Shown here: piece by piece, positions 34,675-41,338 of the stretch
Layout: each line of letters begins with the position of its first letter
How positions within the stretch are numbered: the stretch's first letter is position 1
NCBI GenBank assembly: GCA_024684395.1
Contig: JAIKWY010000061.1
Span: 1-45,063 of the forward strand
Direction: 5' to 3'
Origin: Oscillospiraceae bacterium
Lineage (GTDB): Bacteria > Bacillota > Clostridia > Oscillospirales > Ruminococcaceae
Length of the DNA stretch: 45,063 nucleotides
Translations under genes and position numbers: made by a program
The notes under the pieces: model-generated
Seen by the model: the letters and a program-made list of their open reading frames with translations, nothing else
Databases searched by the model: none
What the model was told of the DNA's origin: nothing

Positions 34675-35660
34675 GCGACAAGAAACGGCGGCTCATTCAC
34701 ATCCTTCTGACGATCGCAGGGGCGGCGTTATGCGCTTATTTCAGCATCCCGTGCGCCGTGATCGCTGCGGTGCTGTCCGGGGCGCTCCTGGCGTTCTATG
34801 AATGGGATCTTGCCCGGAGACATGACAAGGTCATGCAGCTGTGCGATGACATCGACAAGATCCTCCGCCGGGATGACGCCATCTCCTTTGACGAATACAA
34901 GGAGGGCGAGCTGAGCGTCCTGTCGGCGGAGATCCACAAAATGACCATCCGCCTGCGGGAGCAGAATGCGGCGCTGCAAAGTGAAAAGCAGTTCGCCAAG
35001 GAAGCGCTCGAAGACATCTCCCACCAGCTCCGGACGCCGCTGACCTCGGTCATGATGATCCTCGGTCTGATGAACAGCACCGAGCTGTCCGAGCAGGAGC
35101 GCACGGCGTATCTGCGGGATCTGTATGAGCTGCTTGCCCGCATGAAATGGCTCATCGAGACGATGCTGAGCCTGTCGAGGATCGAGGCGGATGCGGTGAG
35201 ATTTGCGAAAGACACCGTCTCCTGCCGGGAGCTGATCCGGCAGTCGGTCGATACCGTATCCGTGACAGCGGAGCTCAAAGCCGTGGACATCCGGACAGAG
35301 ATCGTCGGCGAGCCGGCGTTCATCGGGGACATGCACTATACCTCCGAGGCGGTCGTGAATCTGCTGAAAAACGCCATCGAGCATACCCCGGAGGGCGGCA
35401 CCGTCACGGTCACAGCCGAGGGGAACAACATCTCCACCGGCATCACCATCGCCGATACGGGCGAGGGCATCCCGGAGACGGAGCTGCCACATATCTTCGA
35501 GCGGTTCTATCGCTCCTCGGATTATACCAAGAACGGCTACGGCATCGGGCTTGCCTTTGCCAAGAAGGTCATCGCCGCACAGGACGGCAGCCTGAAAGCC
35601 GCCAACCGCCAGCCCAACGGCGCCGAGTTCGACATCCGGTTCTATAAGACAGTCATCTAA
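34671..35660 (+). CDS. Sensor histidine kinase
   Basis: A 329-residue kinase with two short membrane segments (about residues 10-43) and almost no extracytoplasmic loop, so it is of the intramembrane-sensing kind that often relies on a partner ABC transporter for input. H-box DISHQLRTPLTS with His118, N-box NLLKNAIEHTPEGG, G1 ADTGEGIP, F/G2 GYGIGLAFAKKV. Partner of the regulator at 34000. The nearby permease is the natural candidate for signal input, as in BceS-BceAB type systems. Confidence 0.95.
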   Translation: MSDKKRRLIHILLTIAGAALCAYFSIPCAVIAAVLSGALLAFYEWDLARRHDKVMQLCDDIDKILRRDDAISFDEYKEGELSVLSAEIHKMTIRLREQNAALQSEKQFAKEALEDISHQLRTPLTSVMMILGLMNSTELSEQERTAYLRDLYELLARMKWLIETMLSLSRIEADAVRFAKDTVSCRELIRQSVDTVSVTAELKAVDIRTEIVGEPAFIGDMHYTSEAVVNLLKNAIEHTPEGGTVTVTAEGNNISTGITIADTGEGIPETELPHIFERFYRSSDYTKNGYGIGLAFAKKVIAAQDGSLKAANRQPNGAEFDIRFYKTVI

Positions 35661-35669
35661 CAGAACGAA

Positions 35670-35714
35670 AAGCCCCCATCCCCCTGCATACAAGTGCAGA
35701 GTGGACGGGGGCTT
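35670..35714. terminator. Bidirectional terminator
   Basis: AAGCCCCC-A-TCC pairs with GGA-C-GGGGGCTT around an inner CTGCA-TACAAG-TGCAG hairpin. It lies between the convergent kinase and heparinase-like genes. Confidence 0.7.
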
Positions 35715-35729
35715 ATTCTTCGGCATGGT

Positions 35730-37892
35730 TTATTTTCCGGCAGTCTGCTCCTTCGCCAGCAGGGAGCGCTTCATCAGCGCCAGATCAAACACATCGAGTA
35801 CATCATCATCGTTGAAGTCAGCCGCTTTCCAATCGGCAAGATGCGCGTCCGGTGCGACATGCAGCCACCTTTGCAGCAACACGACATCCGTCACATCGAA
35901 CACCCCGTCTCCGTTGACATCGCCCTGCATCGTCTGCGGTGTCCACTCCGAAATGGCTTTCACGGACGGCAGCCATGCAGGCTGTGTCTCTCCTTCACGC
36001 AGCGGGATGCAGGCAACGGAAATGGTCGCCTCCTTGGTATCCGTCAGATGCACGGCAAGCTTTCTGTACTCGCTGTTGTCCTTCTGATCAGCCACGGGAA
36101 GGGAGGTCGGCAGCAGCTCGGCGTTCATGACCGAGAAGGTGCCGACCTCACTGAGGAGCCCTACCCACATCCTGTCCGAACCGACGGTCACGACCGCACT
36201 TCTGCCGTCACCGGCGACCGCGATCTGTCCCTTCGTGTGCGCAAACCAGTAGATCTCGCCGGGGGCATCCAGAGATATTTCATCCTGAACGATGACGCAC
36301 TCCCTGTCCTTGATCATTTTCAGCCCACGGACGACGCTTTCCGCACCGCTCGGCGCATAGGCATCGGTCAGATCCGTCACGGCGAAGGCTTCGTTCCCGC
36401 CGCTGAACTTCGTGATGAGGCATTCGGCGCCTTCCTTCTGGTCGAGCTCCTGCGAGGGATTGATGACAAGCGTGTTATGCCCCTCCGCCCGGATCCGGTA
36501 GGCATACTTCCGGTCCGTGAGCTCATAGCTCTCATTGCCCAGATCCGTGAAGAACCGTGCGCCGTTCGATTCGAGATAGAAGGTGCCTAAGTCGTAATGC
36601 CCGTGGTATTTGTAGTTGTTTTCGCCCGCATGGAGCGCTGCCACAATGCCGCTTTCGTCCCAGGTGTTCCGGAAGCTCGCATTGGATGCGCCGACCTCGC
36701 CCCAGTCCGTGGGGCTGTTTGCGGCAGCACCGGCAGCCTTCTCCTCGTCGATCCAGAGCAGATCGAGATAGTTGAAGCTGTCGTTTTCGATCTTCCCGAG
36801 ACGAATGGCAGAGACCGCCGGCTCATCCAGATACTCTCCCAGCCACAGGAGCACCGCCCAGCCCGTATCCCGGCTGTCGTTGTCGTCACCGAAGCTGAAC
36901 GACTTTGGCGTGTTGGAGCTCATATAGCGGACAAAATCCACCGACTTCCGCAGCCCCTCATGATCCGCAAGCCCGTAGTCCGTCCCGGTCGCACTGATGA
37001 GCGCAGAGGATTGCAGCCCGAGATAATACGTCGCATAATCCCAGTAGCCTAAGCCCTCGCTGTAGGTGCCGTCCTTCTCGCTGTAGGCACGGCGCACAAA
37101 GGAATAGGCTTCCTTGTAGCCATAGGTGAGCACCTGCGCTGCAATGTCCCTTGCATCGGCTTCATCCCCGACCGCCAGCGCTGCCATGCTCATGCTGCCG
37201 GTGCAGACGAGCTTCCAGTTATCGCCGGGATAATCCTGGTACCAGCGGTACGTCCGGCTGCGCTCCCTGTCCTCGAAATCATCCATGACAGCATTGAAGC
37301 CCTTTTCGATCAGATTCTTCCGGATGTAGGTTCTTTGCGTATCGTCCATCCAGTGATAGAGCCAGTCATAGCCGATGGCAAAGCCCGTGGTCATCTCGGC
37401 GGTATCCAGAAAATGCTTCGGATTCCAGTCCGGGAACTGACACGCCGCTTCCATCTCCTGATAGCATCTTTGTGCATACTTCTCGTCGCCGAACAGATTG
37501 TACGCCAGCGCAAGTGCCGCAATACGGCGCTGGATGCGCTTGGAGGTCTCCAGCAGACGGATCCCATCGGGGATCTCATACTGACAGACGGACGTCGTCA
37601 TGACCCTGTCAGCTTCCTTGCGCAGCTTCTCAATCAAAATACCGGTCACGGAATCCTCTCCGATGTGGCTCCGCAGCCTGTCAAATCTGTCTTCAGACAG
37701 GATGATGCGGGGATGCGCATACATGCCGTTCTGGTCGATCATATCGCTGATGACTTGTCCGCCGTCAACGAACTGACCGTAGCTTTCAGTCTGCGAAATG
37801 CCCGCACCGCCGTCCGCTGCAAAAGCTGTGTTCGGGATGATGCAGATCACCATGACCAGCGTGAGCAGGATACCCAAAAGTCGTTTTTTCAT
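35730..37892 (-). CDS. Secreted heparinase II/III-like protein with type I dockerin
   Basis: A 720-residue secreted enzyme. It has a signal peptide (residues 1-26, ending AFA), an alpha-toroid N-terminal part (about 60-400) and a heparinase II/III beta domain (about 420-640) with YHGHYDLGTFYLESNGARFF, the usual catalytic His region. The last ~66 residues form a type I dockerin: two calcium loops starting DVNGDGVFDVTD and DFNDDDVLDVFD. It should eliminate acidic polysaccharides (uronate-containing) while docked on a cohesin scaffold; no scaffold is in the window. Start is ATG at 37892 after AAGGGAGGG; the frame runs 47 codons further up without a ribosome site. Exact substrate unknown. Confidence 0.9.
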   Translation of the reverse strand: MKKRLLGILLTLVMVICIIPNTAFAADGGAGISQTESYGQFVDGGQVISDMIDQNGMYAHPRIILSEDRFDRLRSHIGEDSVTGILIEKLRKEADRVMTTSVCQYEIPDGIRLLETSKRIQRRIAALALAYNLFGDEKYAQRCYQEMEAACQFPDWNPKHFLDTAEMTTGFAIGYDWLYHWMDDTQRTYIRKNLIEKGFNAVMDDFEDRERSRTYRWYQDYPGDNWKLVCTGSMSMAALAVGDEADARDIAAQVLTYGYKEAYSFVRRAYSEKDGTYSEGLGYWDYATYYLGLQSSALISATGTDYGLADHEGLRKSVDFVRYMSSNTPKSFSFGDDNDSRDTGWAVLLWLGEYLDEPAVSAIRLGKIENDSFNYLDLLWIDEEKAAGAAANSPTDWGEVGASNASFRNTWDESGIVAALHAGENNYKYHGHYDLGTFYLESNGARFFTDLGNESYELTDRKYAYRIRAEGHNTLVINPSQELDQKEGAECLITKFSGGNEAFAVTDLTDAYAPSGAESVVRGLKMIKDRECVIVQDEISLDAPGEIYWFAHTKGQIAVAGDGRSAVVTVGSDRMWVGLLSEVGTFSVMNAELLPTSLPVADQKDNSEYRKLAVHLTDTKEATISVACIPLREGETQPAWLPSVKAISEWTPQTMQGDVNGDGVFDVTDVVLLQRWLHVAPDAHLADWKAADFNDDDVLDVFDLALMKRSLLAKEQTAGK

Positions 37893-37940
37893 AGATGTCC
37901 CTCCCTTGGATGTTGGAAAATGGCTCCTATAAATACTATA

Positions 37941-38050
37941 GGGCACCTCTAAAAGCCTCCCATTTTGCTTTTCTACGAAAAGCAAAATGGCTTTGGTGCG
38001 GTGCTTCGCCCCGCACCCCATCTCTAAAAGCATAGTTTTTAGAGATCTCC
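37941..38050 (-). repeat. Structured leader element, copy 2 (heparinase leader)
   Basis: Minus-strand copy of the element at 8329-8435, in the same orientation relative to the downstream gene. Stems: CTCTAAAAAC/GCTTTTAGAG, GGTGCGG-GGC-GAA-GC-A-CCGCACC, and a perfect CCATTTTGCTTTTC/GAAAAGCAAAATGG. Compared with copy 1 the CG pair in the last stem has become GC on both sides, and both GTTTTTAGAG arms have become GCTTTTAGAG. Confidence 0.75.
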
Positions 38051-38077
38051 TATATCATATGAAAAGCTATATTGCAA
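38049..38077 (-). promoter_or_regulatory. Promoter upstream of the heparinase leader
   Basis: Minus strand TTGCAA (38077-38072), 17 bases, TATAGG (38054-38049). The -10 box touches the edge of the leader element, so the element would be the first part of the transcript. Confidence 0.55.
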
Positions 38078-38116
38078 GCCGAATTTCACGATGCTGTCAG
38101 GCTCTTACCAAGCCTC

Positions 38117-38160
38117 CTGCAAAAATGTCCTGCTCCGCAGAGGGGCAGGACGTTTTGCAG
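38117..38160 (-). terminator. Strong hairpin downstream of the CARF-HEPN gene
   Basis: CTGCAAAA-A-TGTCCTGC pairs with GCAGGAC-G-TTTTGCAG. It lies about 110 bases after the stop of the minus-strand gene at 38272. No long T-tract follows, so function as a terminator is likely but not certain. The rest of 38051-38271 shows nothing coding. Confidence 0.5.
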
Positions 38161-38271
38161 TATATCCGGTGTATCACAGCGCCGTATCGCCGCATGGTTT
38201 CTCGGTATGCTTTCATCGGGAAGCATACCGCACCAAGCGGTCAGGTGCATCGTTGTCTGCTGCCGGATGCA

Positions 38272-40032
38272 TCAATAATCACGGAATCTGACAAATCGGA
38301 AGACGGATGTTTTCACGGCACTCTGTTCCGTTACATGCTCCGATGCTTCCCGCTCTGTGGTGGTGTAAACGACACGGATGGATTTGGATTTCAGCCGATT
38401 GACCATCTCAAAGCAGAGACCTGTTTCACCCATGCACATCACAACGGCAGGGCGCATCTCAGCGATCTCCTGTGCATATTTCACGGCAAGACCGGTGATG
38501 TCCGTTTCTGATGCTTCTGCACTTACCTGCGGGAAGGGCACGTCTTCGATCTTCTGCACGGATGCAAGTGCAAGAGCGGCGCTTCGCTGTTCTGCACTCC
38601 ACTTGTCAGACGGGTGATTTGAGAAATTCACAAACACCCCGGATCCGGTCTGCCCTGCAAGGAAGGCATCCAGCTTTTCCTGTGCCTGTTCGTCAGTGAG
38701 GATGTCGGCACGGCGAGCATCAATATCGCTGATCAGATCCTGTACGAGCTGAAGATCCTTGCGGAGCTTTGCCTCGTCGATGATCTGATTATCCTTGCGC
38801 ATACCGAAATGGTTCATGCAGTTACGGAATATCACGATCTCCGGAATGAAGCGCAGCTTTTCAAAATCGACATGCTGCACCAGCTTCACGATGGGCAGTA
38901 CACATTCCGGGTGCTCTCTCTGCGCAGACACTGCATTCTGCATCCCTTTTTCGACGGTCGGCTTTTCTTCTCCGTGGCTGACACATTCGTTCATTGCATA
39001 GTCGATCACGGTACGGAAATCCGGCAGAAGGAAATCCTCCCCGGGTGCATAGGTAACGCACATCAATGTCGTGATCGTTTCACGCAATGCGGTATAGCCC
39101 TGTACGATCAGACCTCGTTCCAGGTACCATTCAACGGCACAAAGCCCTTGCTGGACAGGGTCGGTACATTCCAGGAACGGATGCACGGACTGGATCGCAT
39201 GGGAGATCATGGCGTTGAAGAACACTGCCTCCGGAGCGGTCACTGTGTTCAGCTTGTTCTCATTCTGCACCAGACTGGCGGAAAGCGGCTGGATGGAACA
39301 ATTATTTGCACCGCCCTGACATGTCAGCAGTGCGGTATTGAGCTTTTTCATAAGCTTGACGACATCACGGGCACCGGAAAATGTTTGCTTTTCTCCGCCG
39401 ATCAGACGATCCATGCGGGCATTTACCACTTCCTTGATCTCGGATGCATTGCCGGAGCGAATAAACAGATGTGCTGCATTGGCGCAGTCAAGGATCTCAT
39501 CATAGACAAGCAGATCAACGACCGGTGCTTCTGCTGCACCGTTCGTGTACAAGCCATAATAGATGTGATCTATGGAGATGTGCTTCAGCTCCTTGGCATA
39601 CCGCATCACAGGGAAAAACAGCAGGGGCAGCAGCCGGTAGCCGTGGGTCGTTTCAAATGTGATGGAATCGCCCTCACCGATGTTATCGTAGATGATCTTG
39701 AAAAGCTTTGTCAGGTCGCTCTCGTTTGAACATTCAGGGATCCAGACCGGCTCGAACTTGCCGGGGAAATGGGATTCCAGGTAGGGCTGCAATCCCTCCA
39801 CGGGCGTTATGGTATTTGTCTGTTTGTTTCTGTGCGATGCCTTCTCCCAGTTGTTTGCACGAGCTGTGTCTGTGAGAAAGAAGATCATGCGGTCAAATTG
39901 CTTTCCTTGCGCAGAAAGCATATTCAGGATCGCTTTGGAAACAAAATGATTGCGGTCGGACTGTCCGTCCAGCGTATACGTTACCGGGTCATATCCTCCG
40001 GATCCGATAAATGTCAAAAAAACTCGTGCCAT
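38272..40032 (-). CDS. CARF-HEPN protein, Csx2/DxTHG family, with extra C-terminal domain
   Basis: A 586-residue protein. The N-terminal ~200 residues match the TIGR02221 (Csx2) CARF pattern: LTFIGSGGYDPVTY at the start, FETTHGYRLLP (127-137) in place of DxTHG, then IYYGLY. CARF domains bind cyclic oligoadenylate or related nucleotides. A helical middle follows with the HEPN RNase motif R403-NCMN-H408. Residues 465-586 form an added alpha/beta domain (VFVNFSNHPSDKW, DVPFPQV, MCMGETG, TTTERE) resembling small CRISPR-linked Rossmann-like proteins; a ring-nuclease or second sensor role is a guess. It has its own consensus promoter and no cas10 neighbour. Confidence 0.8.
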   Translation of the reverse strand: MARVFLTFIGSGGYDPVTYTLDGQSDRNHFVSKAILNMLSAQGKQFDRMIFFLTDTARANNWEKASHRNKQTNTITPVEGLQPYLESHFPGKFEPVWIPECSNESDLTKLFKIIYDNIGEGDSITFETTHGYRLLPLLFFPVMRYAKELKHISIDHIYYGLYTNGAAEAPVVDLLVYDEILDCANAAHLFIRSGNASEIKEVVNARMDRLIGGEKQTFSGARDVVKLMKKLNTALLTCQGGANNCSIQPLSASLVQNENKLNTVTAPEAVFFNAMISHAIQSVHPFLECTDPVQQGLCAVEWYLERGLIVQGYTALRETITTLMCVTYAPGEDFLLPDFRTVIDYAMNECVSHGEEKPTVEKGMQNAVSAQREHPECVLPIVKLVQHVDFEKLRFIPEIVIFRNCMNHFGMRKDNQIIDEAKLRKDLQLVQDLISDIDARRADILTDEQAQEKLDAFLAGQTGSGVFVNFSNHPSDKWSAEQRSAALALASVQKIEDVPFPQVSAEASETDITGLAVKYAQEIAEMRPAVVMCMGETGLCFEMVNRLKSKSIRVVYTTTEREASEHVTEQSAVKTSVFRFVRFRDY

Positions 40033-40098
40033 GGCTGCTCCTTTCTGTTTTGGGAAATTTGGTCAAGGGGGTAGATCCGAGGTCAGGACTATGGTGTT

Positions 40099-40127
40099 AT
40101 TATACCATTTTGCTTTCTTCTTGTCAA
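40099..40127 (-). promoter_or_regulatory. Consensus promoter of the CARF-HEPN gene
   Basis: Minus strand TTGACA (40127-40122), 17 bases, TATAAT (40104-40099). It lies just past the terminator of the peptide array, so this gene is expressed independently and probably constitutively. Confidence 0.88.
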
Positions 40128-40150
40128 GCAATTTTGACATATATAAAAAT

Positions 40151-40192
40151 CCCGGCGCATCAGATCTTGCAGAGCAAAATCATTACGCCGGG
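40151..40192 (-). terminator. Terminator of the small-peptide array
   Basis: CCCGGCG and CGCCGGG pair across a 28-base loop; on the minus strand the stem is followed by ATTTTTATAT. It ends the peptide transcript before the CARF-HEPN promoter. Confidence 0.75.
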
Positions 40193-40218
40193 AAGCGGGT
40201 GGGATCGTTATGTTCCTT

Positions 40219-40248
40219 TCACAGGAACAGCAGGACTGCAATTACCAT
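40219..40248 (-). CDS. Tiny peptide 9 (9 aa)
   Basis: Encodes MVIAVLLFL, fully hydrophobic. GAAAGGAGG lies 7 bases before the ATG (AAAGGAGGTATCC context). It is the last unit before the terminator. With only nine codons it could be a leader peptide rather than a product. Confidence 0.4.
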   Translation of the reverse strand: MVIAVLLFL

Positions 40249-40282
40249 ATGGATACCTCCTTTCAAGGGAATTTAATGCGTT

Positions 40283-40363
40283 TCAGTAAATGATCGGGAA
40301 GGGGAACTTCCGCTTTTTTTCGGGGAACAGGACCGGGGTCGGCATAATAATATGTTCCATCAT
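40283..40363 (-). CDS. Tiny peptide 8 (26 aa)
   Basis: Encodes a 26-residue peptide starting MMEHIIMPTPVLF with a basic Pro/Phe-rich end (PEKKRKFPFPIIY). GAAAGGAGGTG lies upstream of the ATG. Not helical like the others; Pro-rich cationic. Cotranscribed with its neighbours. Confidence 0.5.
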   Translation of the reverse strand: MMEHIIMPTPVLFPEKKRKFPFPIIY

Positions 40364-40400
40364 AACTAACACCTCCTTTCAATTGATGTGGGATCTGGGA

Positions 40401-40460
40401 TCATTCGAGGATGATCTTGATGAGTTCCTTGGCGATTTCGTGACCGATCGTCTTCATCAT
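40401..40460 (-). CDS. Tiny peptide 7 (19 aa)
   Basis: Encodes MMKTIGHEIAKELIKIILE, a short amphipathic helix. GAAAGGAGGTG lies upstream. It is a clear paralogue of peptide 6: same length and same placement of Gly, Glu and the IKII segment. Confidence 0.6.
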   Translation of the reverse strand: MMKTIGHEIAKELIKIILE

Positions 40461-40498
40461 AGCTAACACCTCCTTTCAAATGGTGCGTGGTTTCGGGA

Positions 40499-40558
40499 TC
40501 ATTCAAAGATGATCTTGATAATGAGCTTGCCGAGTTCTTCACCGATCGGTGTCATCAT
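40499..40558 (-). CDS. Tiny peptide 6 (19 aa)
   Basis: Encodes MMTPIGEELGKLIIKIIFE. GAAAGGAGGCG lies upstream, preceded by CTATTACATTGTG as in units 1-4 but without the TTAAAA box. Paralogue of peptide 7. Confidence 0.6.
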   Translation of the reverse strand: MMTPIGEELGKLIIKIIFE

Positions 40559-40605
40559 AACTGTCGCCTCCTTTCACAATGTAATAGGGTCGGTTCTTTT
40601 CGTGG

Positions 40606-40635
40606 TCATTTGAAGATCGGGATCGTTTTGAACAT
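40606..40635 (-). CDS. Tiny peptide 5 (9 aa)
   Basis: Encodes MFKTIPIFK. GAAAGGAGGTGAGCAT lies directly before the ATG, as strong as for the longer peptides. At nine codons it may be a remnant of a longer unit or a translational leader. Confidence 0.4.
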   Translation of the reverse strand: MFKTIPIFK

Positions 40636-40675
40636 AATGCTCACCTCCTTTCAGATCAGTCCGGATCTGTGTTTC

Positions 40676-40765
40676 TTACTTTCCGCTTTCTTTGATGATC
40701 TTGATGATGCCAACTGCTGCTGTGATGACTGCAGATGCGATACCGAGCATTTCCTTTGCGCCCAT
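40676..40765 (-). CDS. Tiny peptide 4 (29 aa), PSM-like
   Basis: A 29-residue amphipathic helix: MGAKEMLGIASAVIT then AAVGIIKIIKESGK, net charge about +2. The GIIKIIK segment resembles staphylococcal alpha-type phenol-soluble modulins (AGIIKVIK). It shares length and the positions Lys4, Gly8, Lys22, Lys25, Glu26 and Lys29 with peptide 2, so they are paralogues. AAAGGAGGTGAGCAT precedes the ATG; a TTAAAA-N15-TATTAC element lies upstream. No signal peptide. Confidence 0.68.
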   Translation of the reverse strand: MGAKEMLGIASAVITAAVGIIKIIKESGK

Positions 40766-40817
40766 ATGCTCACCTCCTTTCACAAGGTAATAGAATCAGT
40801 TTAAGTTTTTTAAGGGG

Positions 40818-40898
40818 TCATTCCATCTTTTCTTTTACGCTTTCGATCGCTGCCTTTGCGGCTTCCAGCAGGGTGATAACGATACCCAGTGCTTCCAT
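40818..40898 (-). CDS. Tiny peptide 3 (26 aa)
   Basis: A 26-residue helix-prone peptide, MEALGIVITLLEAAKAAIE then SVKEKME, net negative (about -2), unlike its cationic neighbours. AAAGGAGGTGAGCAC precedes the ATG, and TTAAAA-N15-TATTAC lies upstream. A mix of anionic and cationic helices is seen in multi-component peptide toxins and would allow pairing. Confidence 0.65.
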   Translation of the reverse strand: MEALGIVITLLEAAKAAIESVKEKME

Positions 40899-40950
40899 GT
40901 GCTCACCTCCTTTCATAAGGTAATAGAAGCGGTTCGGTTTTTTTAAGGGA

Positions 40951-41040
40951 TCATTTTGCGATTTCTTTGATCAGCTTGATCGTAGCCGTAGCTACGCTCA
41001 CACCAGCGGCAACGATGCCGAGGATCGCTTTGATTTCCAT
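40951..41040 (-). CDS. Tiny peptide 2 (29 aa)
   Basis: A 29-residue hydrophobic helix with a charged end: MEIKAILGIVAAGVSVATA then TIKLIKEIAK, net about +2. Paralogue of peptide 4. AAAGGAGATGAGCAC precedes the ATG; TTAAAA-N15-TATTAC lies upstream. Long enough to span or insert in a membrane. Confidence 0.68.
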   Translation of the reverse strand: MEIKAILGIVAAGVSVATATIKLIKEIAK

Positions 41041-41109
41041 GTGCTCATCTCCTTTCATAAGGTAATAGAAGCGGGACGATATTTTTAAGTGAAATGCAGA
41101 AACTTTTTT

Positions 41110-41193
41110 TCAAAGGGGTATCGGCGGGAGTTTGGCAGCCTCTGCAAGGGCTTTCAGAACGGCTTTGAGGATCTTCTTTGCGGTTGTTTTCAT
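41110..41193 (-). CDS. Tiny peptide 1 (27 aa), cationic
   Basis: First unit of the array: MKTTAKKILKAVLKALAEA then AKLPPIPL, six Lys and one Glu (net about +5), an amphipathic Lys/Leu/Ala helix like cationic antimicrobial peptides, with a Pro-rich end. AAAGGAAGTGATC is a weaker ribosome site than in later units. TTAAAA-N15-TATTAT lies upstream, just after the terminator of the sigma-like gene. Confidence 0.65.
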   Translation of the reverse strand: MKTTAKKILKAVLKALAEAAKLPPIPL

Positions 41194-41252
41194 ATGATCA
41201 CTTCCTTTCATAAGATAATAGGATCGGGTTTTGTTTTTTAAGGAAAAAAGAA

Positions 41253-41287
41253 AGCCGCACTGCAAAAATCAGTAATGCAGTGCGGCT
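41253..41287 (-). terminator. Terminator of the CARF/sigma-like operon
   Basis: AGCCGCACTGCA and TGCAGTGCGGCT pair perfectly; on the minus strand TTCTTTTTTCC follows. It separates the upstream operon from the peptide array. Confidence 0.88.
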
Positions 41288-41338
41288 CTGGCGATACAGA
41301 AGTTTTAGAAAAAGAGATATTTAGCGGCAGTCTCGGAC

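Larger units (their letters stand above)
40787..41241 (-). promoter_or_regulatory. Four TTAAAA-N15-TATTA(C/T) elements before peptides 1-4
   Basis: Minus strand: TTAAAA at 41241-41236, 41088-41083, 40946-40941 and 40813-40808; TATTAT/C at 41220-41215, 41067-41062, 40925-40920 and 40792-40787. The gap is exactly 15 in all four. Each is followed by CTTATGAAAGGAGG or a close variant. The 15-base spacer is short for the housekeeping sigma factor. They may be promoters giving very short leaders, or conserved parts of a duplicated unit. Confidence 0.5.

Noticed and set aside
38378-38617. Short plus-strand ORFs inside 38-45 kb
   Set aside because: All are antisense to the CARF-HEPN genes and lack ribosome sites.
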